64,000 bases of DNA from Bacillus sp. B-jedd. Lineage in GTDB: Bacteria; Bacillota; Bacilli; Bacillales; Cytobacillaceae. The notes under the pieces are model-generated. The model was given only the letters and a program-made list of their open reading frames with translations. It made no database searches and was not told where the DNA came from. Shown piece after piece: positions 35,856 to 45,616 of the stretch; the first letter of the stretch is position 1, and every line of letters starts with the position of its first letter. The position numbers were made by a program, and so were the translations under genes. The DNA is taken from NCBI RefSeq assembly GCF_000821085.1, contig NZ_CCXR01000001.1:620001-684000 (forward strand). The letters run 5' to 3'.

Positions 35856-36764
35856 TTACCTTCCGAAAATACCGTTCATCGTTCCCGTAAAGTCATTGAA
35901 AAGCCCCGGGCGATTCCGGCCATCATTGATATCGGTGGCATAACCATTCATCCTATTGTAGAAATCAGGGTTAAAGGAAATATAAACTCGATGGATACTC
36001 GGGTCAGCCTTCCTTACCTGATCGGCAATTTTCTGTTCGAACTTGGTGGATACTCCCGTATAGTTCGGATCGCTCACAATATCCCTGTTAGTGTTATTTA
36101 TTCTGTTGTTATCATTACTGAATCCGGTAACACGGCCATCCCGGCCATTATTATAGTTGGCGTTATTATTCCCTAACCCGCCGGCCATTCCATCTCCAGC
36201 TCCATAGCCAACTGTCTCGCCAGTACCGTAACCGAAATCACGGAAACCGCTCCCGGCTCCGTTTCCAGCTCCGTAAGTTCCGGTATTCCCATTCATAGAG
36301 CCGTTACCCACTCCATAAGTCCCCGCATTGTTATCGCGGTTTCCAAAGGTCCCGGCATTATTGTTGCGGCCATTATTTTTGTTCCCTGCATCGCCTTTCC
36401 CGTTTATGATGCCGTCATTGCCTTTTTGGTTGACTCTCCCATTTTCAAGAAAATCGCCATTGCCGTTATTCCGGCCATTATCGTTGTATATGCCGCCTTT
36501 TCCATTCTTGCCGTTATTGTTATTCGTCCTGACCGCAACATAGGCATTGTTGTTGGAAATAATAACATGAGCCCTGTCAATCTCATCAAGACGCTCAACC
36601 GCCCTTGCTGCCCGGTCGGACACTCTCAGCTGCTGCTGGTCACCTGCGTTGTTTATCCTTGCCTGATTGGTCTGGATTCTGTTTTTGCCATTATCGTTAG
36701 TGCCGCAGCCAGCCAATCCGAAGAGCAAAATTGCTGAAAGCAATACTGTAGAACTCCTTTTCAC
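35856..36764 (-). CDS. YhcN/YlaJ family sporulation lipoprotein with Asn/Gly-rich insert
   Basis: This 302-residue protein has a lipoprotein signal with lipobox LAGC (cysteine near residue 20). The N-terminal part (about 42-83) has SDRAARAVERLDEIDRAHVI and NNNAYVAV, and the C-terminal part has FEQKIADQVRKADPSIHRVYISFNPDF, the two halves of the YhcN/YlaJ domain. Between them lies a 140-residue low-complexity stretch rich in Asn and Gly with NAGTYGxGNG-like repeats, absent from a typical 170-200 residue member. YhcN is a spore inner-membrane lipoprotein made in the forespore. GTG 36764 with AAAGGAG upstream is the likely start. Confidence 0.8.
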   Translation of the reverse strand: MKRSSTVLLSAILLFGLAGCGTNDNGKNRIQTNQARINNAGDQQQLRVSDRAARAVERLDEIDRAHVIISNNNAYVAVRTNNNNGKNGKGGIYNDNGRNNGNGDFLENGRVNQKGNDGIINGKGDAGNKNNGRNNNAGTFGNRDNNAGTYGVGNGSMNGNTGTYGAGNGAGSGFRDFGYGTGETVGYGAGDGMAGGLGNNNANYNNGRDGRVTGFSNDNNRINNTNRDIVSDPNYTGVSTKFEQKIADQVRKADPSIHRVYISFNPDFYNRMNGYATDINDGRNRPGLFNDFTGTMNGIFGR

Positions 36765-36807
36765 AAGCCTCACTCCTTTATTAGTTGTTCGGGAGTTAGT
36801 TTGTGTG

Positions 36808-36838
36808 ATTTCAATCGCGAGTATTCACCGAGGGATTT
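36808..36838 (-). promoter_or_regulatory. Candidate sigma-G-type promoter of spore lipoprotein gene
   Basis: On the minus strand a GAATA minus-35 and an 18-base spacer precede CAAACTA, which matches CATNHTA at all but one position. Placement about 50 bases before the start codon is suitable. Coordinates are approximate. Confidence 0.4.
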
Positions 36839-36842
36839 TGGC

Positions 36843-36878
36843 AAAAATAAACAAGGCAGCCCTAAGTGGCTGCCCCAA
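36843..36878 (-). terminator. Terminator after MMPL gene
   Basis: On the minus strand GGCAGCC/GGCTGCC arms are followed by TTGTTTATTTTTG. It ends the MMPL transcript before the spore lipoprotein gene. Confidence 0.75.
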
Positions 36879-36881
36879 AAA

Positions 36882-39116
36882 TCATGATGTTCCCATTTGT
36901 TTTTCTTTTTGTCCTGCAACGGCTTCCATATTCGTTTTGGCTGGCCAGAAGGCCCACTTTCCAAGCACTACGGTGATGGCAGGCACCAGGAAAGGCCGGA
37001 CGATGAATGTATCCAGCAAGATGCCGATTGCAGTGATCGTTCCAAAATGGACGAGAATCTGGATAGGCAAAGTCGTCAGGACAGTAAACGTTCCGGCAAG
37101 GATAAGCCCGGCGGAAGTAATGACCGCGCCAGACTCGGCGACGCCTTCCTTAACAGCTTGCCGGAGAGGCATTTGCCGGCATTTCTTCCATATCCCCGAA
37201 ACCATGAAGATATTATAGTCTTCTCCTAGCGCCACAATGAAGACGAAGGCGTACAAGGGGATGAATCCCTGAATGGCATCGACTCCGAACCCGTAATGGA
37301 GGACAGCCCATCCTAAACCAAGCGCGCTGAAATAGGAGAGGACCACGGTTCCGATCAAATAGGCGGTTGCGGTTATTGACCGCAAATAAACGAGGAGCAG
37401 GATCGCAATCATCGCGAGAATGACAGGCATGATGATGTCACTGTCCTTCGTGGTGGTTTTGCGGGTATCGAATTGCTCTGATGTCATACCGCCAATCCAC
37501 ACTTTTCCTTCCGTATCGGCAATTCCCGCACTTTTCAGTTCTTCTCCAGTCCGGGCTTTAATATCGGGGATATGGTCCATGGCTTCATTGGAGTAAGGAT
37601 TGATGGCCAGTTTAACCTCATATCGACGGATATCCTGATTTATTGCGCCTTCTTCCGGTCCGGTGACACTGGCGACATAAGAAAGCTTCTCCAGCGACTG
37701 TTTAATATTTTCCTGTTTTCCCTCTGTATCGGCAATTACATGGACAGGGGCAAGGTCACCCGGGCTGTAGTGGTCCGAGATTAGAGTGAATCCTTCCCTG
37801 GATGGCATATCTTTCGGAAAGGATGATAACGTATCGTAGGTGTATTGGATTTTTGTTGAAAATAACGCAAATGCCCCAAGGAAAATCGTAGTCGCAATGA
37901 TGATTAGCCAAGGGTGCCTGCCAATCATTCCGCCCAGCTTCAGACCGAAACTTTCTCTTTTTTCCTTTTGCGTGTATGGTTTACCTTTCCACTCAGCGCG
38001 CTCCCTTTTCATCTCTTCGGTTCTCGGGACGAAAGGATAAAAGGAACCTCGACCGAGAATGCTAAGGAGTGCAGGGACGAGTGTAAGGCTTGCAGCCATC
38101 ATGATGAAAATCGATAAACTGAACGGAATTGCAAAGCGATGGATCGAGCCGTATTTTGCCAAGAGCAGAACCAGCAGAGAAAAGACAACGGTAAGGCCGC
38201 TCATCGCAATTGCTCCTGATGAATTGGTAATGGCCTGTTTCATTGCTGTAAATTTATTTTCTACTTTTTCAAGCTTGTGGCGGTAGCTTGAGATTAGGAA
38301 CAGGCAATAATCTGTTCCCGCTCCGAAAAGAAGGACAGTCATGATGGAAAGTCCCTGGCTGTCGAATTCCGCCCAGCCGTTCTTGCCTATCCAGCCAAGA
38401 AGCGGGCTTGTAATTCCGTACGCGATGCCTACACCAACGAGCGGCACAAGCGCAAGAATAGGAGAGCGATAGATAAGCAGGAGAAGGATCAATACAATTG
38501 CCACGGTCCCGAACAATAGTTTTAAATCCCCCTGCCCAAAAAGCTTATTAGCATCAAGCGCTATGCCTGCAGGACCGGTTATGCGGACAAGGAGCTTATC
38601 ATCCTCGCTCATTTTTGTCTTCAGCGGATTTGCTGAGAAAGCGTCCTTGATAGTTTCCTCAAGATCCCCAATCCCTTTTTCAAGCTCCTCGGGAGTGATT
38701 TTCTCCTTGAATGACACTGGAACAATGAGAGTGGTGCCGTCCTTTGACATCATCCCCATCAACGCCTGCGGTGGCATCTGATGCAATGGAGGGATGCTGT
38801 CCTGGCCGCTTGCCGGATTTTCGTTTAAGGTTTTGACTAAGCCCTGAATAGACTCCAAATCCTCCATATTCAATCCGCTTTTATGATGGAAGGTTAATAG
38901 CGCCGGAGTCCCCTTGTCTGAGGGGAATTCCTTCCCTGCAATTTTGTTTGCCTGCTGGGAAGGGGAATCACTCCTCAGCTCCCCGGCTGTTTCCGTCTTT
39001 TGAGAATTTGCCTGAGGAAAGGAGAAATTCAAAATTAAAAGAGCTGTAATCCAAATAAATACCGTGGCCCAACGGCCTCTTTTACCTCCGGCTGACTGTA
39101 CTAAGTTCCTAATCAT
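36882..39116 (-). CDS. MMPL family (RND) membrane transporter
   Basis: This 744-residue protein has twelve membrane segments in two homologous halves, each with a large extracellular loop after the first helix. The conserved Asp-Tyr pair of the family appears as FGAGTDYCLFLISSYRHKLE in the first half and ALGEDYNIFMVSGIWKKCRQ in the second. It is similar in size and layout to B. subtilis YdgH and mycobacterial MmpL proteins, which move lipids or hydrophobic compounds with the proton gradient. No accessory gene is adjacent. An ATG start follows GGAGGG. Confidence 0.88.
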   Translation of the reverse strand: MIRNLVQSAGGKRGRWATVFIWITALLILNFSFPQANSQKTETAGELRSDSPSQQANKIAGKEFPSDKGTPALLTFHHKSGLNMEDLESIQGLVKTLNENPASGQDSIPPLHQMPPQALMGMMSKDGTTLIVPVSFKEKITPEELEKGIGDLEETIKDAFSANPLKTKMSEDDKLLVRITGPAGIALDANKLFGQGDLKLLFGTVAIVLILLLLIYRSPILALVPLVGVGIAYGITSPLLGWIGKNGWAEFDSQGLSIMTVLLFGAGTDYCLFLISSYRHKLEKVENKFTAMKQAITNSSGAIAMSGLTVVFSLLVLLLAKYGSIHRFAIPFSLSIFIMMAASLTLVPALLSILGRGSFYPFVPRTEEMKRERAEWKGKPYTQKEKRESFGLKLGGMIGRHPWLIIIATTIFLGAFALFSTKIQYTYDTLSSFPKDMPSREGFTLISDHYSPGDLAPVHVIADTEGKQENIKQSLEKLSYVASVTGPEEGAINQDIRRYEVKLAINPYSNEAMDHIPDIKARTGEELKSAGIADTEGKVWIGGMTSEQFDTRKTTTKDSDIIMPVILAMIAILLLVYLRSITATAYLIGTVVLSYFSALGLGWAVLHYGFGVDAIQGFIPLYAFVFIVALGEDYNIFMVSGIWKKCRQMPLRQAVKEGVAESGAVITSAGLILAGTFTVLTTLPIQILVHFGTITAIGILLDTFIVRPFLVPAITVVLGKWAFWPAKTNMEAVAGQKEKQMGTS

Positions 39117-39354
39117 AACTTCCCTCCAGAATAGTTTTTTAGTAATAAGAATAACCTTAATTAATAGCAGGTCCAGACTATAAATCTAGTTGTATACGGC
39201 ACTTTTTATTATAGCTTGAAAAGGGTTGGGAAATCTCTTTCAAGTTTGACAAATTCAACCAAGCGTAAGAAAATCTATAGTAGTCATAATAATTTGTTTA
39301 TTTAATATAATCGTAATTTTCTGCATTTACATGTTAGTTAAGGGGGTGGCCTTG

Positions 39355-40368
39355 TTGAGTAATGGCAGTATATTGAAAATCCGCGATTTGAAAGTCTCTT
39401 TCCAATCGGGAAACAAATTCCTGCCTGCAGTCGATGGAATCAGTTTTGATTTGAAAAAGGGAGAGATATTGGGAATTGTCGGCGAGTCAGGAAGCGGGAA
39501 GAGTGTCACATCACTTGCTGCTATGGGGCTCATTCCTTCCCCGCCCGGCAAAATAGAGCAAGGGGAAATTATTTTTGAAGGACGGGACATCACGGGTTTG
39601 TCCGAAAAAGAATGGCGGAAAATCCGTGGCAACCAAATCTCAATGATTTTCCAGGAGCCAATGACCTCACTCAATCCGCTATTTACGATTGGCAACCAGC
39701 TGATCGAAGCTGTCAGACTCCATACAAAGCTTTCGAAGGAGGAAGCGCGGGTCCGCTGCATCCAGCTTCTGCAATTGGTTGGCATCCCAAGAGCGGAAGG
39801 GATATTGAAGGAACATCCCCATCAGCTGTCAGGCGGAATGCGCCAGCGTGTCATGATTGCGATGGCGATGGCCTGCAATCCGAAGGTGCTGATTGCCGAT
39901 GAACCGACAACCGCACTTGATGTGACCATCCAGGCGCAAATCCTTGCCTTGATGAAGGACTTGAATGAAAAAACAGATACGACCGTTATATTGATTACCC
40001 ATGACCTTGGGGTCGTATCGGAGATCTGTGAACGTGTCATCGTCATGTATTCCGGCCAAATCGTTGAAGAAGGCGATGTCAGGACCATTTTGAAAAATCC
40101 GAAGCATCCATACACGCTCGGGGTTCTGAAATCCGTGCCGGATCTTCGCGCAAAAAAGGACCGGCTCTATAGTATACCCGGCAATGTTCCGCGTCCGGGA
40201 ACGATTACGAAAGCGTGCCGGTTCGCGCCAAGATGTTCTGAAGTGTTCGGCCGTTGCCTAGAAGAAACACCTGAGTTGTACAAAATGGGCGAGCCCGGCC
40301 ATGAGGTTCGCTGCTTCCTCTATGAAAACGCGGAGAGGAGGAGTGAGGATGCCCGAGTTACTTCTTGA
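39355..40368 (+). CDS. Peptide ABC transporter ATP-binding protein (DppD/OppD type)
   Basis: This 337-residue ATPase has Walker [11 protein letters not shown] loop FQEP, signature [10 protein letters not shown], Walker [13 protein letters not shown] and H-loop THDLG. A C-terminal OppD/DppD extension follows with cysteines in [14 protein letters not shown] that may bind a metal cluster. Energises oligo- or dipeptide import. The TTG at 39355, with GGGGG at eight bases, is taken as start; a TTG three bases earlier and the ATG at 39331 are alternatives. It is the first gene of a five-gene operon. Confidence 0.92.
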   Translation: MSNGSILKIRDLKVSFQSGNKFLPAVDGISFDLKKGEILGIVGESGSGKSVTSLAAMGLIPSPPGKIEQGEIIFEGRDITGLSEKEWRKIRGNQISMIFQEPMTSLNPLFTIGNQLIEAVRLHTKLSKEEARVRCIQLLQLVGIPRAEGILKEHPHQLSGGMRQRVMIAMAMACNPKVLIADEPTTALDVTIQAQILALMKDLNEKTDTTVILITHDLGVVSEICERVIVMYSGQIVEEGDVRTILKNPKHPYTLGVLKSVPDLRAKKDRLYSIPGNVPRPGTITKACRFAPRCSEVFGRCLEETPELYKMGEPGHEVRCFLYENAERRSEDARVTS

Positions 40369-41374
40369 GGTGAACGGACTTAAAAAATACTTTCCAATAA
40401 CCGGCGGTTTGTTTGGCAAAAAAGTCGGTGAAGTGAAAGCTGTTGACGATGTATCCTTTTTTGTCAAAAAGGGCGAAACGCTTGGGATTGTCGGTGAAAG
40501 CGGCTGCGGAAAATCCACGACGGGCCGGCTGCTTATGAGGCTTATCGAGGCCAGCGACGGGTCAATCAGGTTCGAAGATAAAGAGATTACGAAAATGACA
40601 AACAGCGAGTTGCGAAAGACCCGGCGTGATATTCAAATGGTTTTCCAGGATCCATACGCTTCCCTGAATCCCCGCCATTCGATTGAAGAAATATTGGAAG
40701 AGCCCCTCATAGTCCATGGCATTGGAACGAAAGGGGAACGGAAGAAGCAAGTAAGGGAAATGCTTGAGGTAGTCGGGCTGAGCAGCTTTCATGCCAGGCG
40801 CTATCCGCATCAGTTCAGCGGTGGGCAAAGACAGAGGATTGGCATCGCGAAGGCGCTGATGACAAAGCCGAAGCTTATTATTGCCGATGAACCTGTATCG
40901 GCGCTGGATGTTTCTATACAAGCCCAAGTATTGAATCTAATGAAGGATATTCAGAAAGAGTTTGGGCTTACATATATTTTTATCGCACATGACCTGGGGG
41001 TTGTCCGCCATATCAGCGATCGGGTTGGCGTCATGTACCTGGGGCGGCTGATTGAACTGGCCGATAGTGAAGAGTTATATGAAAATCCGAAACATCCTTA
41101 CACGAAAGCATTGCTCTCGGCTGTTCCGGTACCGGACCCGGATATAAAACGGGAACTCATCATGATAGAGGGAGAGCTACCAAGCCCGGCCAATCCGCCG
41201 GCAGGATGCGCTTTCCACACCAGGTGCGCATTCTGTATGGACATCTGTACAACGATCAGGCCGGAGGGCCTAACAGAGCAGGGTCATTACGTGGCATGCC
41301 ATTTATATAATGATGGGGATGCCGCGCAGGTGATAAATATGAGAAAAGAAGACGGGGGCGAAAAAGGACTATGA
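40349..41374 (+). CDS. Peptide ABC transporter ATP-binding protein (DppF/OppF type)
   Basis: This 341-residue partner ATPase has Walker A GESGCGKSTTGR, signature QFSGGQRQRIG, Walker B LIIADEPVSALD and the C-terminal cysteine region GCAFHTRCAFCMDIC. The ATG at 40349 follows GAGGAGGAG inside the end of the previous gene; the two overlap by 20 bases, which implies translational coupling. The stop codon overlaps the start of the substrate-binding protein gene by four bases. Confidence 0.93.
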   Translation: MPELLLEVNGLKKYFPITGGLFGKKVGEVKAVDDVSFFVKKGETLGIVGESGCGKSTTGRLLMRLIEASDGSIRFEDKEITKMTNSELRKTRRDIQMVFQDPYASLNPRHSIEEILEEPLIVHGIGTKGERKKQVREMLEVVGLSSFHARRYPHQFSGGQRQRIGIAKALMTKPKLIIADEPVSALDVSIQAQVLNLMKDIQKEFGLTYIFIAHDLGVVRHISDRVGVMYLGRLIELADSEELYENPKHPYTKALLSAVPVPDPDIKRELIMIEGELPSPANPPAGCAFHTRCAFCMDICTTIRPEGLTEQGHYVACHLYNDGDAAQVINMRKEDGGEKGL

Positions 41375-42990
41375 ACAAAACGCTTAAAATGCTTTTGGTT
41401 TCATTGCTGGCGGTCAGCTTATTCCTGGCCGGCTGCAGCGGCGGGGACGGAACGAAAAAATCTTCCGGCGATACGGGTAAAGGCTCGGGCGACGGAGGGA
41501 ATAAACAGGATACCCTTGTTTATGCCCGCGGGGCTGACTCCGTTACACTCGATCCTATTGGGACAACTGAAGGAGAAACATTCAAGGTTACCGAGAATAT
41601 TTATGACACGCTCGTCAATTTTGGCGAAAGCGATACGACCACACAGCCTGGGCTGGCGGAAAGTTGGGAGATTTCCGATGACTCGCTCACCTATACTTTT
41701 AAACTCGTAAAAGGTGTAAAGTTCCATGACGGGACGGATTTTAATGCTGAAGCGGTCAAGTATAATTTTGAAAGATGGGCTGGCGGCAATGCCGAAAAAT
41801 TCCCGTATTATACAATGTTCGGAGGTTATAAGGGGGAACCGGGCCATGTTATCAAGGAAATAAAAGTCGTTGATGAACATACGATCCAGTTTACCCTGAC
41901 AAGGCCACAGGCGACATTCCTTGTAAACATTGCAATGACCTGTTTCGGGATTGCAAGCCCAGCGGCCCTTGAAAAGTACGGTGATCAGTACCGCAAAAAT
42001 CCGGTTGGCACCGGGCCATTCAAATTTGTGGAGTGGAAGGAAAACGATACGATCACACTTGAAAAGAATCCTGATTACTGGCAAAAAGGCTATCCGAAGT
42101 TGAATAAAGTCATTTTCCGGGTTATTCCGGAAAACACCGCCCGTCTGAACGCTTTGAAGAATGGCGAGATCGATTTGATGGATGGATTGAACTATGCGGA
42201 AGTTGACCAGGTGACATCGAATGACAAGCTGCAGCTAATCGAAAGGCCGTCAATGAACATTGGCTATCTTGGCCTTACAGTAACCCGCAAGCCATTAGAC
42301 AATAAGCTTGTCCGTCAGGCATTGAACCATGCTGTCGATAAAGAATCTATTATTAAGGCTTTCTATGCCGGGATGGCGGAGCCAGCGAAAAACCCGATGC
42401 CGCCTTCCATTCAAGGCTATAACGAAAGCATTGATGCTTATCCATATGATTTGGAAAAAGCCAAAGCGCTCCTGAAGGAAGCTGGCTATGAAAAAGGCTT
42501 TAAAATGGAGCTTTGGGCAATGCCAGTAGCACGCTTGTATATGCCTGAAGGACAAAAGGTCGCCGAGATTATACAGGAAAGCTTCAGCAAAATTGGCGTT
42601 GAAGCGGAAATTAAAACAGTCGACTGGCCAACCTATTTGGATAAAGCGGCAAAGGGAGAGTTTGATTCCTTCATGCTTGGCTGGACAGGGGATAACGGCG
42701 ACGCCGACAACTTCCTCTACACGTTGCTGGACAAAGACAGCATTGGAGGAAATAACTACACTTATTATTCCAATGATGAGCTTCATGAGGTGCTGATCCA
42801 GGCCCAGTCTGAAACTGACCAAGGTAAACGCGCCGAGCTTTACAAAAAGGCACAGGAAATTATCCATGATGACGCACCATGGATTCCGCTCGTACACTCG
42901 AGGCCGCTGTCAGCGGGCGTGAAGGAAGTTACCGGTTATGTACCGCATCCAACGGGATCTGAATCCTTAATGAAAGTGGAATTTAAATAA
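41371..42990 (+). CDS. Peptide ABC transporter substrate-binding lipoprotein (family 5)
   Basis: This 539-residue lipoprotein has lipobox LAGC (cysteine about residue 22) followed by a Ser/Gly-rich linker. The solute-binding family 5 fold then shows SVTLDPIGTTEGETF, GLAESWEISDDSLTYTFKLVKGVKFHDG and NPVGTGPFKFVEWKENDTITLEKNPDYW in outline. The spread of conserved segments is that of DppE/DppA-like binding proteins. It starts with ATGA overlap on the second ATPase gene. It would deliver peptides or a related ligand to the two permeases downstream. Confidence 0.93.
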   Translation: MNKTLKMLLVSLLAVSLFLAGCSGGDGTKKSSGDTGKGSGDGGNKQDTLVYARGADSVTLDPIGTTEGETFKVTENIYDTLVNFGESDTTTQPGLAESWEISDDSLTYTFKLVKGVKFHDGTDFNAEAVKYNFERWAGGNAEKFPYYTMFGGYKGEPGHVIKEIKVVDEHTIQFTLTRPQATFLVNIAMTCFGIASPAALEKYGDQYRKNPVGTGPFKFVEWKENDTITLEKNPDYWQKGYPKLNKVIFRVIPENTARLNALKNGEIDLMDGLNYAEVDQVTSNDKLQLIERPSMNIGYLGLTVTRKPLDNKLVRQALNHAVDKESIIKAFYAGMAEPAKNPMPPSIQGYNESIDAYPYDLEKAKALLKEAGYEKGFKMELWAMPVARLYMPEGQKVAEIIQESFSKIGVEAEIKTVDWPTYLDKAAKGEFDSFMLGWTGDNGDADNFLYTLLDKDSIGGNNYTYYSNDELHEVLIQAQSETDQGKRAELYKKAQEIIHDDAPWIPLVHSRPLSAGVKEVTGYVPHPTGSESLMKVEFK

Positions 42991-43013
42991 AATACGAGCA
43001 AGCGAATAAGCAC

Positions 43014-43042
43014 AAAAGGGGAGCCTCGCCTCCCCTTTTGCC
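43014..43042 (+). terminator. Hairpin between binding protein and permease genes
   Basis: Arms AAAAGGGGAG/CTCCCCTTTT surround a six-base loop, with only a short T run. Its place inside the operon suggests partial termination or RNA protection, giving more binding protein than permease. Confidence 0.6.
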
Positions 43043-43093
43043 CTTAAAAAACGTTTTAACGGAATAAACTGTAGAACCGGAGGTGCGGGAAAG

Positions 43094-44098
43094 TTGTTTA
43101 CTTATACAGTAAGGCGTGTTCTTTCCCTTATCCCTGTCCTGTTTGGGATGACTTTGATTGTTTTTGCCATCATCCACGCCATCCCCGGCGATCCCGCCCA
43201 GGTTATTTTGGGACAAAGGGCTACGAAAGAAGCACTGGCAACACTGACGCGGGAACTCGGGCTGGACAGGCCGTGGTACATACAATATTTCGACTACCTC
43301 AAAAGCCTGCTGCAAGGGGATTTGGGTGTCAGCCTAAGGACGAGGGGGCCAATCAATGAAGAAATCTGGCCTTATCTGGCAGCCACTGCTGAATTGACGC
43401 TTGTGGCCATGATCATTGCAGTTGTGGTTGGAGTGAATGCGGGAATTATTTCGGCATGGTTTTCAAATTCCTGGTTTGATTATGTCGCCATGGTTTTGGC
43501 GCTTGTTGGCGTTTCAATCCCGATTTTTTGGCTAGGTTTAATGGCCCAATGGATGTTTTCGATTGAACTTGGCTGGCTGCCGACAACAGGGAGGGAAAAT
43601 GTCCGCGATCCGATAACGGCGATAACGAACTTTTATTTGATTGACAGTCTCCTTCAAGGACGTTTCGACCAGTTCCAAGTGGCTTTCCGCCATTTGATTT
43701 TGCCAAGCTTGGCGCTTGCGACCATTCCAATGGCGATTATCGCCAGGATGACGAGGTCATCGATGCTGGAAGTGATGAAATCGGATTACATCCGGACTGC
43801 GAGGGCAAAAGGTCTGCCGATGTTCTGGGTCGTCTACAAGCATTCACTAAAGAATGCCGTCATTCCGGTGCTGACGATTATCGGGTTGCAGACTGGCCTG
43901 CTTCTTGGAGGGGCTATTTTGACCGAAACAATCTTTGGCTGGCCGGGGGTTGGACGTTATTTATATGATGCAATCGGGTTTCGGGATTATCCTGTCATCC
44001 AGTCAGGCATTTTAATCATCGCTGCGATTTTTGTTCTTATTAATTTACTTGTTGACCTTTTATACGCATTTGTGGATCCGCGTATCAAATACAATTGA
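43094..44098 (+). CDS. Peptide ABC transporter permease (DppB/OppB type)
   Basis: This 334-residue permease has six membrane segments and the DppB N-terminus RRVLSLIPVLFGMTLIVFAIIHAIPGDPA in outline. The EAA loop YIRTARAKGLPMFWVVYKHSLKNAVIPV lies near residue 235-262. It starts at TTG 43094, which follows GGAGGTG. It pairs with the next gene's product to form the membrane channel. The DppB-like and DppC-like genes are 15 bases apart. Confidence 0.92.
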   Translation: MFTYTVRRVLSLIPVLFGMTLIVFAIIHAIPGDPAQVILGQRATKEALATLTRELGLDRPWYIQYFDYLKSLLQGDLGVSLRTRGPINEEIWPYLAATAELTLVAMIIAVVVGVNAGIISAWFSNSWFDYVAMVLALVGVSIPIFWLGLMAQWMFSIELGWLPTTGRENVRDPITAITNFYLIDSLLQGRFDQFQVAFRHLILPSLALATIPMAIIARMTRSSMLEVMKSDYIRTARAKGLPMFWVVYKHSLKNAVIPVLTIIGLQTGLLLGGAILTETIFGWPGVGRYLYDAIGFRDYPVIQSGILIIAAIFVLINLLVDLLYAFVDPRIKYN

Positions 44099-44113
44099 CG
44101 GGAGGGTGGAATA

Positions 44114-45013
44114 GTGACTGAACTTGTGAAAAACACGGGGGAAATGCCCGTTGCCGCAATACAGGATGAAGCTGTTTCCCCCTGGAAGGAAGCATGGCAG
44201 ACATTCAAAAAAAACAGGCTCGCACTTGTCGGCTTGGGAATCGTTATTTTCTTTATCATTATTGCGGCCATCGCCCCTTTGATTGCCCCTTATAGCTTCA
44301 GGGATCAAGTTTTGGCAGACAGGCTCCTTGCCCCATCGGCGAAACATTGGTTCGGGACGGATGACTTTGGCCGGGATATTTTCTCGCGTGTCGTGTATGG
44401 TGCGAAGATTTCTTTGTGGGTAGGCTTACTTTCTGTCATGGCTTCGATGCTGATCGGCACTTTTTTGGGAATTATTGCCGGATTTTACGGCCGCTGGGTG
44501 GATACGCTGATTTCGCGTGTCTTTGATATTTTGCTGGCGTTTCCAAGCATCCTTCTTGCAATCGCAATCGTGGCAATTTTAGGCCCGTCATTGAGAAATG
44601 CATTGATTGCCATCGCCATTATCAATATCCCGAACTTCGGAAGGCTGGTCCGTTCAAAGGTGTTAAGTGTAAAGCAAGAGGAATATATTATGGCGGCTAA
44701 GGCGGTCGGGATGAAGGATAGCCGGATTTTGTTCAGGCACATCATGCCGAACAGTATCACACCAGTCATTGTCCAGGCGACCCTTGCCATTGCCACAGCC
44801 ATCATCGAAGCGGCGGCGCTTGGATTCCTTGGGCTTGGCGCGCAGGCGCCGACCCCTGAATGGGGACGGATGCTTGCTGACTCCAAGAACTATTTGACGC
44901 AGGCGCCATGGACGCTATTTTTCCCGGGAATGGCCATCATGCTTACGGTTCTTGGCTTTAACCTGATGGGCGACGGATTGCGGGACGCACTTGATCCGAA
45001 GATGAAGATGTGA
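44114..45013 (+). CDS. Peptide ABC transporter permease (DppC/OppC type)
   Basis: This 299-residue permease has the N-terminal OppC-like domain (SPWKEAWQTFKKNRLALVGL) and motif HWFGTDDFGRDIFSRVVYGA. Its EAA loop reads YIMAAKAVGMKDSRILFRHIMPNSITPV in outline and it ends MGDGLRDALDPKMKM. It is the last gene of the operon and starts with GTG after GGGAGGG. Repeat array 2 begins 38 bases downstream of its stop, with no ordinary terminator in between. Confidence 0.93.
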   Translation: MTELVKNTGEMPVAAIQDEAVSPWKEAWQTFKKNRLALVGLGIVIFFIIIAAIAPLIAPYSFRDQVLADRLLAPSAKHWFGTDDFGRDIFSRVVYGAKISLWVGLLSVMASMLIGTFLGIIAGFYGRWVDTLISRVFDILLAFPSILLAIAIVAILGPSLRNALIAIAIINIPNFGRLVRSKVLSVKQEEYIMAAKAVGMKDSRILFRHIMPNSITPVIVQATLAIATAIIEAAALGFLGLGAQAPTPEWGRMLADSKNYLTQAPWTLFFPGMAIMLTVLGFNLMGDGLRDALDPKMKM

Positions 45014-45050
45014 TTTCGCAAAAAAGGACCCGAGCGCCGGAGGACTTGGC

Positions 45051-45563
45051 TTAGAGCCCGAACAGTGTTGGCCGGTTGGTGCTTGGAGTTCTAAATGACG
45101 ACTTAGAGCCCGAACAGCTTTGGACATCTAGTCCTTTGGGTTCTAAATGACGACTTAGAGCCCGAACAGCGTTGGGCATCTAGTCCTTCGGGTTCTAAAT
45201 GACGACTTAGTGCCCGAACAGCTTTGGCCGGTTGGTGCTTGGGGTTCTAAATGACGACTTAGAGCCCGAACAGCTGTGGTCAGCTAGTCCTTCGGGCTCT
45301 AAAGGTCAACTTAGTGCCCGAACAGTGGTGCTCAGCAAGTCCTTCGGGTTCTAAATGACGACTTAGAGCCCGAACAGTGGTTGCCAGCTTGCCCTTCGGG
45401 TTCTAAATGACGACTTAGTGCCCGAACAGCGTTGGGCATCTAGTCCTTCGGGTTCTAAATGACGACTTAGAGCCCGAACAGTGGTGCTCAGCCAGTCCTT
45501 CAGGTTCTAAAGGCCAACTTAGTGCCCGAACAGCAAATGCCAACCGGCCCTTCGGTCTCTAAA
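45051..45563. repeat. Tandem 52-bp palindromic repeat array 2 (10 units)
   Basis: Unit starts are 45051, 45103, 45155, 45207, 45259, 45311, 45363, 45415, 45467 and 45519, each exactly 52 bases apart. Left arms read TTAGAGCCCGAACAG or TTAGTGCCCGAACAG; right arms mostly TTCGGGTTCTAA, which pairs with one G-T wobble. The linker is ATGACGAC in most units. It fills the gap between convergent genes (dppC-like and a metallophosphoesterase). It has the same period and arm design as arrays at 34176 and 56731 but a different loop and linker. Confidence 0.92.
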
Positions 45564-45616
45564 GCAATCGCTTTATGGTATGATGCCGGAAAAGCAGTTA
45601 CAGAACTTAAGCACAC

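Noticed and set aside
39241..39280. Sigma-A promoter for the dpp operon
   Set aside because: TTGACA at about 39247 is good but no minus-10 lies at usable spacing; TATAGT is 23 bases away.
41419..42084. 221-residue minus-strand open frame over the binding-protein gene
   Set aside because: Shadow of a strongly conserved coding sequence; no ribosome binding site or domain.
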